Assembly: GCA_937912125.1 (NCBI GenBank)
Contig: CALDOK010000279.1
Coordinates: 1-63,438 of the forward strand
Source: an uncultured Pseudomonadota bacterium
GTDB lineage: Bacteria > Myxococcota_A > UBA796 > JAFGLY01
Direction of reading: 5' to 3'
Length of the DNA: 63,438 nt
Within the stretch, counting starts at the first letter, position 1, and each line of letters opens with the position of its first letter. Positions 16,739-28,496 of this stretch are shown in pieces. The translations under genes were made by a program, and so were the position numbers. The notes below the pieces were generated by a model. It searched no databases and was not told the origin of the DNA. It saw nothing but the letters and a program-made list of their open reading frames with translations.

Positions 16739-18379
16739 CTATTCGTCGCTGGGGGGCGCCTCGGCGTCGTGCTCGGCCTCTGCGTCCTGCGCGTTCTTCT
16801 CGGCCCGGTAGTACAGCAGCATGGCGCTGTGTACCGGTCGCACATGGGCCTCGGCGTAGGCGTCGTCGCTGTCGGGGTTGGCGAGCAGCTCGGTGGTGGG
16901 CAGGTCGAGTATGCGGCCCCGCAGCACCATGCGCTTGGAGGAGCCGCCGTCCAGGTTCATGGCCTCGAGGCAGCCCAGGGCTTGCATCAGCCGGGCCGTG
17001 GCGCCCAGGGTGAAGCCAGGGGCCCGGTGGAAGTTGCGGCCGTCGATGGCGGCCAGCAGCAGGCGACCCTGATCGTCCAGACCTGCGGCCATGCGGGGCA
17101 GCAGGTTGTGATCGAAGGTCTCGTCGCCCGAGAACGTGGCGGGGGGGGCGCTGCCCGTGAAGTCCTCGGCGCGCAGATCGATCTGGACGCGGCCGCCTAT
17201 GAGCAGCATGGGGCCGCCGGTGACGGCGTTGTGCAGCAGGCTGCCAGATGCGGTGGTGGGCAGTGTGTAGCTGAGGCGCGCCCCGGGCGTCTGGGCGTGG
17301 TGGTGGCCCTGGTGGGTGGGCAGAGCCAGGACGAAGCCCGCCAGGGGGATGGGCAGGGGGCCGCGGTGGAGCGCGATCACCCGGTGGCCCACGATGGCCA
17401 GGGAGCTGCCGCCGTGGTCGGGGCTGAGATCGCCCCAGGCGCGGTTGAAGGCCACCGGGTGGGTTCCCAGCTGGCCCAGGGCATTGCTCGCGGCGATGGT
17501 TGTCTGGCTGCCGTCGCGCCAGGTGAGGGTGACGCCAGCCATGCCCATGCGGCGCACCAGGATGTCGCCCTTGTCGTCCTGGGCCAGGGTGGCGCGGTGG
17601 AACACCGGGGGCGAGAGCACCTCTCCTTCCCGCAGCAGCAGGCCCACCGGATCCGTGCGGCGGCTGGGGGGCTCGATGTCGGCCTCGGAGTACAGGAAGA
17701 AGCCGCCCGAGATCGCGGCCATGGCGTCGGCCTGTTGGACCTGACGCACGAAGTCCCGACCCGCGCCCCGGGCCATGCGCCTGCAGTCCAGGGCTTGGAG
17801 CCGTGGCCGCGCGGCGCGCAGCAGGTTGATGTGCAGCGGGCCGAGCTCACTCTCGCCTTCGAGCTTGGCGTGCTCGAGGCCAGGGACCGCCTCGGTCCAG
17901 TGGACCTCCTGGGCCAGCGCCTCGATGCTCGGGGGCTCGGCGTCGCCGAGGCGGTGGCGGTGGTGCAGAAGGGCGGCGTGGCTGGTGTAGAAGTCCACCA
18001 GGGCGCGCACCCGCAGGGCCCTGGGGGCGGGCGCCTCGAGGATCTCGGCCACCCGGTGGGTGGCGCCGACCCGGAGCACCTTGGCCTCAGCGATGCGTTC
18101 GCCAAGCTGGGCGAGCAGTTCGTGCAGGGCCAGGTAGCGGCGGGCGAACATCTCGGCCTGGTCCAGGTCGATCTCGCCGTCCAGGGTGGCGGTGATGCGC
18201 TGGGCCAGGCCTGGCGCGAGCATGCGGGCCCTGGTCTCCAGGTGTTCGAAGTCCAGCTCGGGCTCGTCCTTGGCCGATCCGCGATCGGGGAAGGCCTCGA
18301 GCACATCGAGGCAGCCCGGGTCCAGCCCTTGCTCGAGGACCGTGCTGCGGCATGTGGTCAGCCACGCGGGTGTGCTCAT
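16739..18379 (-). CDS. Phosphodiester glycosidase (NAGPA-domain) family protein
   Basis: 546 residues. The C-terminal ~250 residues carry the NAGPA (N-acetylglucosamine-1-phosphodiester alpha-N-acetylglucosaminidase) hallmarks: ISGGFFLYSEADI, then RLLLAAIDGRNF, then LGATARLMQALGCLEAMNLDGGSSKRMVL. NLDGGSS is the family signature. The N-terminal ~190 residues are helical and unlike the family. No signal peptide is evident at this start, which is unusual for an enzyme class that usually acts outside the cytoplasm. Its ATG overlaps the stop of the small upstream gene by 4 bases (18376-18379), so they are translationally coupled. The C-terminus is acidic. The natural phosphodiester substrate is unknown. 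Confidence 0.85.
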   Translation of the reverse strand: MSTPAWLTTCRSTVLEQGLDPGCLDVLEAFPDRGSAKDEPELDFEHLETRARMLAPGLAQRITATLDGEIDLDQAEMFARRYLALHELLAQLGERIAEAKVLRVGATHRVAEILEAPAPRALRVRALVDFYTSHAALLHHRHRLGDAEPPSIEALAQEVHWTEAVPGLEHAKLEGESELGPLHINLLRAARPRLQALDCRRMARGAGRDFVRQVQQADAMAAISGGFFLYSEADIEPPSRRTDPVGLLLREGEVLSPPVFHRATLAQDDKGDILVRRMGMAGVTLTWRDGSQTTIAASNALGQLGTHPVAFNRAWGDLSPDHGGSSLAIVGHRVIALHRGPLPIPLAGFVLALPTHQGHHHAQTPGARLSYTLPTTASGSLLHNAVTGGPMLLIGGRVQIDLRAEDFTGSAPPATFSGDETFDHNLLPRMAAGLDDQGRLLLAAIDGRNFHRAPGFTLGATARLMQALGCLEAMNLDGGSSKRMVLRGRILDLPTTELLANPDSDDAYAEAHVRPVHSAMLLYYRAEKNAQDAEAEHDAEAPPSDE

Positions 18380-18633
18380 TCCTCCGCCTCCTGGTGCTCG
18401 CTCATCGGCACGAAGTCGCGTGTCTCGAAGCCGGCGGGCACTGGGCGCTCACCTGGCGGGGGCCGCCCGCAGGGGGCGCGCATGGACTCGGGCTGATGGC
18501 CCGGGTCGCGGATTGTGCCTTCCCCAGACAGAGGGCGGCGGTCGTCGTCGGTCAGGGGAGGGCGCTCCACGGGGGGGAGCCCCAGGAAGGTCCTGGCCCG
18601 GTCCAGGCTGCGACGGAGGCGACGGCGAAGCAT
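18376..18633 (-). CDS. Small basic-to-acidic hypothetical protein
   Basis: 85 residues: an Arg-rich N-terminus (MLRRRLRRSLDRARTFLGL), a Pro-rich middle and an acidic end (MSEHQEAEE). No family recognised. I support it as a gene because its stop overlaps the start of the NAGPA gene in the ATGA arrangement and the frame is consistent in composition with its neighbours. It lies 25 bases downstream of the zinc-ribbon gene's stop on the same strand. Confidence 0.5.
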   Translation of the reverse strand: MLRRRLRRSLDRARTFLGLPPVERPPLTDDDRRPLSGEGTIRDPGHQPESMRAPCGRPPPGERPVPAGFETRDFVPMSEHQEAEE

Positions 18634-18658
18634 GGGCTCGTTCTAGCGCGGGGGCCCC

Positions 18659-19375
18659 CTAGTGTCGCGGCAACTCCCTCGGGACGGGCTGGTCCTGGAT
18701 GCGCAGGTGCTCCTCGAGGGTCTGCTCCAGCCACAGGGCCTGGGCGGCTTCGTCGAGCCGGTCGATGAGACGACGCTGCTCGCCCCCTTTGGTGATGACG
18801 TGCAGCTCGTAGCTGTAGCTGCGGCGGCCGTGCTTGCCCCGAAGGACCCGTTCCTTGGAGTACAGCTGCCGAATGTCGTCCACTGTCGTGTTGCCTGGCC
18901 AGGGCAGGGGTGAGTGTTGGATGCACAGGGAGTTGTGGGTGGCGCGGATCGTGGTGGTGTTCAGGAAGCCGGAGGCGGCGATGTAGGCCACGACCAGGCC
19001 GACGATCACGTGGCCGAGGGTGAAGAGGATCTGCTGGGTGACGAGCCCAGCCTCGGCGCTCCCCCCGGGCCCCAGGATGTTGGCGTAGTACCCTCCCAGG
19101 GCCAGGAACCAGATGACCGTGAACGCCGCCCACAGGGCTGCCTTCAGGGTGAACCATTGCCAGCTGATCTGCAGCTGCCCACCGACGTGGTCCAGGGTGA
19201 AGCGGGCCGGCATGGCCACCGGCGCCCGCTCTTCGTACGTTCGGGCCCCCGGCGCAGGCTGAGAGAAGTCCAGCTCCACCACCGTGTCGCAGTGGCGGCA
19301 GCGCGCCAGCCCACGCGAGCGGTCCATCGCGGCTTCGTCCAGGGGAGCTCCACAGGTCTTGCAGTGGATCTGCAT
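18659..19375 (-). CDS. Zinc-ribbon membrane protein of unknown function
   Basis: 238 residues. The start at 19375 is chosen because the zinc ribbon begins there: MQIHCKTCG with Cys5/Cys8 and CRHC with Cys26/Cys29. The open frame upstream to 19525 is Arg-rich and not protein-like. Two hydrophobic segments (ALWAAFTVIWFLALGGYY and LFTLGHVIVGLVVAYIAASGFL) flank a short loop. The C-terminal ~90 residues are soluble (a PH-like arrangement: ATHNSLCIQHSPLPWPG, YELHVITKGGEQRRLIDRL). The layout resembles small bacterial membrane proteins that combine a zinc ribbon with a PH-like domain. It heads the minus-strand group that includes the NAGPA gene. Confidence 0.7.
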   Translation of the reverse strand: MQIHCKTCGAPLDEAAMDRSRGLARCRHCDTVVELDFSQPAPGARTYEERAPVAMPARFTLDHVGGQLQISWQWFTLKAALWAAFTVIWFLALGGYYANILGPGGSAEAGLVTQQILFTLGHVIVGLVVAYIAASGFLNTTTIRATHNSLCIQHSPLPWPGNTTVDDIRQLYSKERVLRGKHGRRSYSYELHVITKGGEQRRLIDRLDEAAQALWLEQTLEEHLRIQDQPVPRELPRH

Positions 19376-19580
19376 CGTGTCGGTCTTCTCCACTCGAGGC
19401 CCCAGCATCATAGCGGAGCTCGAGCGCGCGAGAGCGCGTCTCGGCGGCCACCGTCGTGTGGGCGCGAGGCAAGGGAGCAGGCCGACCTTGTCCGCCCACG
19501 ACCCCCGTGCTCGCACGGACTCCATCGGCGACGACGTGCCGGGTGCGCCGTGCCCATCCTCTCGATAGGTGTCGCGGCAC

Positions 19581-19654
19581 GCCCCTGTAGCTCATCCGGA
19601 TAGAGCATCGGTCTTCTAAACCGAGGGTAGCAGGTTCGAGTCCTGCCAGGGGCG
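19581..19654 (+). tRNA. tRNA-Arg (anticodon UCU)
   Basis: A complete cloverleaf. Acceptor stem GCCCCTG (19581-19587) pairs with CAGGGGC (19647-19653), and G19654 is the discriminator. The D arm is GCTCATCCGGATAGAGC. Anticodon stem TCGGT/ACCGA encloses loop CTTCTAA with TCT at 19615-19617. The T arm contains GGTTCGAGTCC. CCA is not encoded. UCU reads AGA/AGG, rare codons in this GC-rich genome. The ~275 bases that follow, up to the convergent SWIM gene at 19930, show no gene and no clear terminator hairpin. Confidence 0.95.
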
Positions 19655-19929
19655 CATTCATCCAGGGTTTTCGCGGAGCGGGATGTCTGGAGGAGTCGGG
19701 CCTTCTACATTCGGATGGTTCATCGGGTGGGCAGGCTCCCCAAGCTATACCGGATTCCGCTCCATTCATGCGGAACAAAGAGAGGAAAACAGATCTCTCG
19801 GTATGGGATGAGGCCTGGGGGTACCGCCATCTGGATGTGGGCGGACCCGTCCTGCGAAAGAAACCGAGGGTAGTCAAGGCAGCAAGTGAGCGTCCTCGCA
19901 GGCCTGTTCCAGTGATCCCTATTGGGGAT

Positions 19930-20990
19930 TCAGCCCTCGTCGGCGACGTACCCCCCGCTGCTCCGCGCCCCGACGAAGCGCACCAGGCCGCGGTCCCGCA
20001 GGAGCTTGACGTACTTGGCCACGGTGGAGCCCGACGCGTCCAGCTGGCGACAGAGCGCGGGGCTGCGCTGGCCCGGCTCGGCCCGGATGATCTCGAGCAG
20101 GCGCTGTGCCTTGGGGGGGAGGGCTTCGGGCTCGGCCGTCTCGATGGGTTTCTTCTTCGCCGGTTTTTTCGACGCGGCCTTCACGGCCCGCGGCCTGCGC
20201 GCCCTCGGCTTGGGTGGGGGCTCCGCGATGCTAGGCTCCTCCTCCATGGGCTCGCCCTCGAGCGCCAGGTCGATCCCGAAGATGGAGGAGAGGTCGCCGC
20301 TGTCGAGGATCGGTGCGCTCGTGGGGGCTGTGGAGGCCGTGGTTTGGGTGATGGCCTCCTCGAGCAACTCCGACGGGTCGACCCCGCGCAAGGTGAAGAG
20401 CAGGGCGGGCTCCTGATCCAGCCTCGCACCGACGCCGTAGAGGGCGGCGGCGACGTGCTTGCACATGGTGGCCCAGTCGGGGCAGCTGCAGCGCAGGTCG
20501 ATCTCTGGCGGGCTGGGGAACAGGCCTTGGCCCTTGCGGCTGACCACCTCCATCACACCGCTGGACAGCTCGCCGGTGAGCAGTTCCACCAGGGAGCCGA
20601 TGCGGCCGGCGCAGGCGGCGCGGATCGCTGTCCAGCGGGCGGCTGGGAGGGGAGCGATCTCGATCTTCACCTTGTAGGGGGTGGCGCGGCTGCCGGCGAC
20701 GATGGCCTCGACGAGGCCCGGTCCGATCCGGAGGTCGAGCACCGATCCGTTGCGCGCGTAGGTGCGGCCGCGGGGCAGGCGGTTGGCATAGTCGCTGTAG
20801 GACTCGAGGTTGCGGCACCATGCCTGTCCCCAGAAGGTCTTGGCGATGGTGCGGCCCTCGATGACCACCGGTGCCAGCTCGCGACCGCCCTTGGCCAGCT
20901 TGCGGGCGGCGCGTTCGGCCTTGGCCTGGCGCTCCGCTACGGGGACGTAGCGGGGGTAGCCGCTGGAGTAGGATCGGGATCTGCTTCGGC

Positions 20991-20994
<4 letters not shown>
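19930..20994 (-). CDS. SWIM zinc-finger protein with C-terminal winged helix
   Basis: 354 residues from GTG 20994, which overlaps the SNF2 gene's stop (GTGA). The N-terminal ~230 residues hold the conserved FWGQAWCRNLESYSDYANRL segment. Next is the SWIM finger CSCPDWATMCKHVAAALYGVG (CxC...CxH), then ALLFTLRGVDPSELL. A Lys/Pro-rich linker (KPRARRPRAVKAASKKPAKKK) leads to a DNA-binding-like helix-turn-helix at the end (LLEIIRAEPGQRSPALCRQL, TVAKYVKLLRDRGLVRFVG). SWIM/SNF2 gene pairs are widespread in bacteria. The pair is thought to act in DNA repair or chromosome metabolism, but the mechanism is not established. The C-terminal HTH suggests sequence- or structure-guided DNA binding. Confidence 0.88.
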
Positions 20995-23705
<2,711 letters not shown>

Positions 23706-23860
23706 GGTGCAGGCGCTCTGTCCGAGGTCGAGAGTGCGCGGGTATCACGGTAGGTCCCTGGGGGAGCAGGTCTCGCAGGGCGGGATGGTGCCTCGAGGAG
23801 AACCGCTGGTCGCTTCGGTCGGTCGTCAGAAAGCGTTCGACCAAGATCCCCAAGTCCCCC

Positions 23861-24448
23861 TCAGTCCTCGAATCCCGGCCTCCGGAAGCTCATGTGGTCG
23901 GGGAAGGCGCCCTGAAGCTGCTCGAGCAGGTGGCTGGTCTCCATCAGGATCTCCATGGCGCGGTGGTCGAGGCGGTGGGCCTCGCACCAGCGGGTGAGGA
24001 TGGAGATGCAGGCGTACAGGCCCAGGGCAGCGACCTTGGCGCTGCCTTGGGCGTCGTTGGGGTGGGGGCCCTCGGTGGGGCCGCTGCGGCGCTCGTGGTG
24101 CTGGGTGAGCAGGGCGCGGTAGAGCTTGTTCGGCACGAGGATGGCATGCCAGCCCAGCACCTGGTCCAGCTCGCGGGCCGGGCCCTCGCTCCCCTCGGCG
24201 GGCCGGTCGGCCAGCCAGTCCAGGCATGCCTGTCTCCACGCATTGGTGGGACGCATCAGGGGGTCGTCCTCGAGGCTTGGCCGGGGCTCCTCATGGATCA
24301 AAGCTTCGCGGATGCCGTCACCGGCCACGAGGCAGCGGGCCCGATGGCGGCAGCGCCCACACCAGCGGTCGCAGTAGGCGCTCACCAGCTCCCAGTGGTC
24401 GAGGTTGGAGATGGGGTTCCAGGCTTCGGTGGGGTCGCTGTGGGTCAT
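23861..24448 (-). CDS. Cysteine-cluster protein of unknown function, sigma-54 controlled
   Basis: 195 residues, soluble and mostly helical. Near the N-terminus is CDRWCGRCRHRARC with Cys26, Cys30, Cys33 and Cys39, which could bind zinc or an iron-sulfur cluster. The second half (GWHAILVPNKLYRALL, then AQGSAKVAALGLYACISIL) resembles uncharacterised bacterial proteins that share a LYRAL...GSAKVAL pattern. ATG 24448 was chosen because AGGAGA sits 7 bases upstream. The frame stays open to 24718 but is Arg/Pro-rich there and covers the promoter. A sigma-54 element lies 45 bases upstream. The gene is divergent from the ASST-like gene. No function is proposed. Confidence 0.75.
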   Translation of the reverse strand: MTHSDPTEAWNPISNLDHWELVSAYCDRWCGRCRHRARCLVAGDGIREALIHEEPRPSLEDDPLMRPTNAWRQACLDWLADRPAEGSEGPARELDQVLGWHAILVPNKLYRALLTQHHERRSGPTEGPHPNDAQGSAKVAALGLYACISILTRWCEAHRLDHRAMEILMETSHLLEQLQGAFPDHMSFRRPGFED

Positions 24449-24492
24449 GCTCGTTCTCCTGGTTGGGATGCCGTCGCGTCGCTCTGCATGAA

Positions 24493-24508
24493 AGCAGGGA
24501 ACGTGCCA
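24493..24508 (-). promoter_or_regulatory. Sigma-54 (-24/-12) promoter of the 24448 gene
   Basis: Read on the minus strand, TGGCAC-GTTCC-CTGCT matches the RpoN consensus TGGCAC-N5-TTGCW with one mismatch in the -12 block and the required 10-base gap between the GG and GC dinucleotides. It ends about 45 bases before the ATG and upstream of its AGGAGA. It needs an enhancer-binding protein, which is not encoded in the window. Confidence 0.7.
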
Positions 24509-24561
24509 GGGGCTACGCTGGCCCAAAAGCCGCATTGGATGGTCCGGTGGCCTGTCGATCC

Positions 24562-24594
24562 GTCGACGATCGTCAGAAGTTCGACGGTCGACTT
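24562..24594. promoter_or_regulatory. Putative enhancer-binding site upstream of sigma-54 promoter
   Basis: A GTCGA-rich stretch 55-100 bases upstream of the -24 element. It contains the perfect palindrome GACGATCGTC (24565-24574) and the near-palindrome AAGTTCGACGGTCGACTT (24577-24594). GATCGTC-A-GAAG at 24568-24579 nearly repeats GATCGTCGAAG found upstream of the other sigma-54 gene at 29096. Position and symmetry suit a bacterial enhancer-binding protein. Confidence 0.5.
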
Positions 24595-24716
24595 CGTCAC
24601 CTCGACGGCCCCCAGAGCCCGCGGACTCCGGGGACGAGAGGAGCCGCGTGGCCAAGGTGCCCTTTGCAAGCGCGACGATGTGCGCTAGCCTGGGTGGGTT
24701 CCGAACCCGAGCCATC

Positions 24717-26141
24717 ATGCCCTGCCCCGTCCAGCCCTACGCCTCGCCCCATGGCTCGACCCCATGGGTCTCCGCGGCAGCCCTGGTCCTGCTCGCCGCC
24801 TGCGGAGGCCGGGAGCTCGAGGTCTCCGCGACGGTCAACGAGACCACCGCCACGGTGATCGAGCTGGCGTGGAGCACGGATCAGCCCGGCGCCTCCTGGG
24901 TGGAGTACGGCCCCACCGAGGCCATGGGGCTGCAGACGCCGGTCTCGGACCCGGGCACGGAGCACCACTTCGCGCTCTTCGGGCTGCCGCCCTTGTCGCC
25001 CGTCTACTACCGCGCGGTGACCACCGTGGATGATGACGAGCTGTCGGCCGCGGGCGAAGCCTGGACCCTCAACCTGCCAGCCACGCTCCCCGACATCGAG
25101 GTCACCGTCCATGAGCCCGCGCTGACATCCGCGGAGCCCTACATGATGGGGCTGCTGGTGGGCGTGAGCAGCGCCATCTTCGTGGTGAACCGTGCGGGCG
25201 ATGTGGTCTGGTACCGTGAGCTCGATGGGGTGGCGGGGCCGAAGCCGCCCGTGTACGGCGACGTGCAGTTCGCCCTGGACGGCAACGATCTGGTCTTCAA
25301 CCGGTTCACCGCCGACCTGGACGACCCCGAAGGGCTGAACACGATCCTGCGGGTCTCGCTGACCGGCCAGGTGATCGACGAGCGGAGCACCCCCAGGTCC
25401 CACCACGCCTTCGCGCAGGTGGGAGATGGCCGGTACGCCTATGTGGCCGCCGATGTGCGCTCGTACCAGCTGCCGGACGCGATGGAGCCCGCGGACATCG
25501 TGGGCGACGCCATCGTGGTGGTGGACCCGGATGGGGGAGCGGAGACGGTGTTCTCCACCTGGGACTGGACCCTGCCGACGACGGTCACCGATCCGGATCT
25601 GTCGCTCTACGGCGACATGGCGGACTGGACCCACGCCAACGGCCTGGCCTGGTACCCGGAAGACGGGACCTTCCTGTTGTCCGCTGGCTACACCCAGGCG
25701 GTGCTCGAGGTGGAGCGCAGCAGCGGTCGCTTATTGCGCCACTTCGGGCATGATGGCGACGTGCCGGTGGCTCCCGGGAGCACCGACTTCTTCTTCCAGC
25801 ACGACCCGACCTGGACGGACGACGGCACGCTGTTGATGGCCAGCGCCTACCTCGAGGGCGAGGGGGAGCGCGAGGACTCGATGTTCATCGCGGTGGAGTA
25901 CGCCGTCGAAGCTGGGCAGCTCCAGGAGGTGTGGTCCTACGGCAAGGACCAGGACATCGCCACCCTGGCCGAGGGGCAGGCCCGGCGGCTGGCCAACGGA
26001 AACACCATGGTGAACTGGGGGTTCACGGGGCTGTGCCGCGAGGTCACCCCTGCGGGCCAGGTGGTCTGGCAGTTGGAGGCCGCGGCGGGGGCCGCCATGG
26101 TGCGGGTGCGGCCGATCTCGAGCTTCTACGAAGGGTATTGA
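24717..26141 (+). CDS. Arylsulfotransferase (ASST)-like secreted lipoprotein
   Basis: 474 residues from ATG 24717. The signal ends VLLAACGG, a lipobox. Residues ~35-120 look like a fibronectin-type or bacterial Ig-like domain (ATVNETTATVIELAWSTDQP). The remainder is a beta-propeller of the arylsulfotransferase type: FVVNRAGDVVWYREL, SHHAFAQVGDGRYAYVA, DWTHANGLAWYPEDGTFLLS, FFFQHDPTWTDDGTLLM and RLANGNTMVNWGFTGLCREV. The repeated HAN/HDP histidines fit the ASST active-site face. Many relatives are annotated ASST without proof of sulfotransfer, so the reaction is uncertain. The ribosome-binding site is weak, and ATG 24678 or 24648 are alternatives that would put the signal peptide too far in. 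Confidence 0.75.
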   Translation: MPCPVQPYASPHGSTPWVSAAALVLLAACGGRELEVSATVNETTATVIELAWSTDQPGASWVEYGPTEAMGLQTPVSDPGTEHHFALFGLPPLSPVYYRAVTTVDDDELSAAGEAWTLNLPATLPDIEVTVHEPALTSAEPYMMGLLVGVSSAIFVVNRAGDVVWYRELDGVAGPKPPVYGDVQFALDGNDLVFNRFTADLDDPEGLNTILRVSLTGQVIDERSTPRSHHAFAQVGDGRYAYVAADVRSYQLPDAMEPADIVGDAIVVVDPDGGAETVFSTWDWTLPTTVTDPDLSLYGDMADWTHANGLAWYPEDGTFLLSAGYTQAVLEVERSSGRLLRHFGHDGDVPVAPGSTDFFFQHDPTWTDDGTLLMASAYLEGEGEREDSMFIAVEYAVEAGQLQEVWSYGKDQDIATLAEGQARRLANGNTMVNWGFTGLCREVTPAGQVVWQLEAAAGAAMVRVRPISSFYEGY

Positions 26142-26269
26142 AGGCGTATCGTCGGGGTGTCCGTCGGCGACCCGGGCTGTCGAGGATCAGGCTGCAGTCG
26201 CGCCCTGCGCCCCTGCGGGTTCCTCCAAAGCCCACCGCGCCGGGATGGAACCCCCAGCCTGGCGTTCCG

Positions 26270-28495
26270 GTGAGGTGCCGGCCGGGCGACCTGCAGCCCT
26301 TGGAGCTATGGTGGCCCTCCGGAGGCTTCCTGGTCCACGTCCCCGCCATCGACCGCTCGCCCCTGACCCCGCTCCGAGGGGCCTGCGCACCTGGGCTCCT
26401 GCTGCTCGCCGCGCTGGGGGCGCTGGCCCCAGGCTGCGACGGCTGGCGCGACAAGTCCGGACGACCCGATGACACGGGTCCAGCCCCCGTGCTCGACGCC
26501 GAGCATGGGGTGGCGGCGCGGGCTGTCATCGTGGTGATGGACGGGGTGCGCATGGAGGAGAGCTTCGGCGACGGGGAGTCGGACGCTTGGGGAGGGCCCA
26601 CCGCCGAGGTCATGCCGCGCATCCGCCACGACCTGCGCCGCCAGGGCGGGGTGGCCCAGCCCGCCTATGTCACCGGCACCACCTTCACCTCCTCGGCCCA
26701 CGCCAACCTGCTCACCGGCGTGCGGCAGTACTACCCCAACATGGGCTCCTCTACTGGCTATGCCCGGCGCCAACCCGACCACCCCACCCTCTTCGAGCAG
26801 CTGCGCGTCGAGCGGGATCTCGGGCCCGAACAGGTGGTGCTGGCGGCCAACACGACGATCCTGGGCGACCTGGTCTACGGCCACGCTCCCGGGTACGGCC
26901 GCGACTACGCCGGCCAGTACCTCCACGTCACCGTCTCGGGCGACTCCAACGCGAACGCCCAGGACGACGGCATGGTGCTCACGCGGGTCAAGTCCTCCCT
27001 TGACCGGGACGACGCCGTCTTCGTGCTTGCCAACCTGCACCAGATCGACCGCTCGGGCCACAGCAACGCCCCGGTGTACGCCAACTACGTCGCGGACGTC
27101 GACAGGCCCTTGGTGGATCTCTGGAAGGGCCTGCGCGGGGCGGAACGCCGGGGCGAGGATCTGCCCCTGGTGGTGGTCATGTCCGATCATGGACGGCACC
27201 GCTTCGTGGATGAGGAGAGCCCCTGGCAGGACCACGGCTGTTCGTGCACCGGTTGCCGCGAGGTCCCGCTGCTGATCATGGGGCCGGGCATCGAGGCAGG
27301 CGCCGTGGCCACGGCTCCGGCCCTCCTCGAGGATGTCACCCACACCGTCGCCTGGCTGATGGGCGTGCCCATGCCCTACAGCACCGGCCTGGCCCTGGAC
27401 GAGTTCCTGGTGGGCGCGCCCGATGTCCCGGTCCGCAGCGGCGAGGTGGCGCTGGCGGCCGACGGCGATCTGGTGGCCTGGCAGCGCTGGGAGCCCACCC
27501 GCGAGGCCCGCAGCAGCGTGGTGGTGGACGATCAGGTGCTGGCTCAGGGCGTCCTGCATGTGGAGCAGCCCACCGTGGCCCGGGGCGACGGTGTGGACTT
27601 CGCCTGCTGGCGGCAGCTCGATCTGGTAGAGGGGGCCGAGCGCTGGCCCTGGGAGGGCCACTGCGCCCGCCGCGTCGCCGACGGTCCGTGGGAGGATCTG
27701 GCGCTGTTGACCGGCGAGCTCCCCGACGGGTTCGAGGCGCAGCTCGAGGTCGACAAGCAGGGCCGGCTCTGGGTGTTGTTCCTGGGCGGTGTGGAGAGCG
27801 TCGGGATGGACGCCATCACGCCGAGCACGGTGGGCTACCTGTTGGCCCGCTGGGACGACGCCAGGTCCTCCTGGGAGTACTCCACGGCGCTGCGAGGCCG
27901 GGATCGTTTCCCCAGCAATGCGCGGCTGCGCCTGGTGGATGGCGAGCTCTGGGTCGCGACGGTCCGCTCCGATGACGAGGCCTCCATGCGCTACTCCCGC
28001 CATGTGGTCCTCTCCACGGTTCGGTGGGCCACGGGAGGGCTGCCCGTCTGGCGCGAGGTCGCCAGCCTGTACCCCACGGACTCCGACAACACCGAGGTGG
28101 ACCGGGTGGAGCGCCCCGCGCTGGGTGTGGTCGGCCGGGGTCTGGTCGTAGCGGCGGTGGGCTACAGCGATGAGGGCACCTACCTGATGGCCTCATCGCA
28201 GCTGTCCACAGGGACCGGAGAGCAGGAGTGGTCCGAGCTCGTCACCCTGGACGACTCCGGACGGGTCTACCCCCACCTGTCGCCAGCTATCTCCGACGAC
28301 GGCTGGCTGTACTGGGCTCGCCAGGCGGGCGCAGGCGGCGTGACCATCTGCCGAGCCGATAGCGCTGACGCCACCCCCACCTGCCACGACACGGGCTCGG
28401 GATGGATCGACAGCCTGGCACCGGCGAGCGGCGGCGTGTGGGCCAGCTTGAGCGATGGCGACTTGAGCTGGAGCAGGGTCTGGGTGCCGTTCTAG
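26270..28495 (+). CDS. Alkaline-phosphatase-superfamily secreted protein
   Basis: About 741 residues. The start is uncertain: GTG 26270 and TTG 26300 are in frame, neither with a good ribosome-binding site, and both put the signal (LLLLAALGALAPGC, lipobox) after a long N-region. AP-superfamily motifs are VIVVMDGVRMEESFGD, TGTTFTSSAHANLLTGV (nucleophile Thr/Ser), NLHQIDRSGHSN and VVVMSDHGRHR, followed by a sulfatase-like CREVPLLIMGPGI. The C-terminal ~330 residues are a repeat-rich beta-propeller-like region (LWVLFLGG, LWVATVRSDDEASMRYSRHV, LYWARQAGAGG). The substrate, sulfate or phosphate ester, is unknown. It follows the ASST-like gene by about 130 bases and may be co-expressed with it. Confidence 0.75.
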   Translation: MRCRPGDLQPLELWWPSGGFLVHVPAIDRSPLTPLRGACAPGLLLLAALGALAPGCDGWRDKSGRPDDTGPAPVLDAEHGVAARAVIVVMDGVRMEESFGDGESDAWGGPTAEVMPRIRHDLRRQGGVAQPAYVTGTTFTSSAHANLLTGVRQYYPNMGSSTGYARRQPDHPTLFEQLRVERDLGPEQVVLAANTTILGDLVYGHAPGYGRDYAGQYLHVTVSGDSNANAQDDGMVLTRVKSSLDRDDAVFVLANLHQIDRSGHSNAPVYANYVADVDRPLVDLWKGLRGAERRGEDLPLVVVMSDHGRHRFVDEESPWQDHGCSCTGCREVPLLIMGPGIEAGAVATAPALLEDVTHTVAWLMGVPMPYSTGLALDEFLVGAPDVPVRSGEVALAADGDLVAWQRWEPTREARSSVVVDDQVLAQGVLHVEQPTVARGDGVDFACWRQLDLVEGAERWPWEGHCARRVADGPWEDLALLTGELPDGFEAQLEVDKQGRLWVLFLGGVESVGMDAITPSTVGYLLARWDDARSSWEYSTALRGRDRFPSNARLRLVDGELWVATVRSDDEASMRYSRHVVLSTVRWATGGLPVWREVASLYPTDSDNTEVDRVERPALGVVGRGLVVAAVGYSDEGTYLMASSQLSTGTGEQEWSELVTLDDSGRVYPHLSPAISDDGWLYWARQAGAGGVTICRADSADATPTCHDTGSGWIDSLAPASGGVWASLSDGDLSWSRVWVPF

Positions 28496-28496
28496 G

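Noticed and set aside
19655..19929. Attachment site or integrated element next to the tRNA-Arg
   Set aside because: No integrase, no repeated tRNA 3' end and no composition shift nearby.
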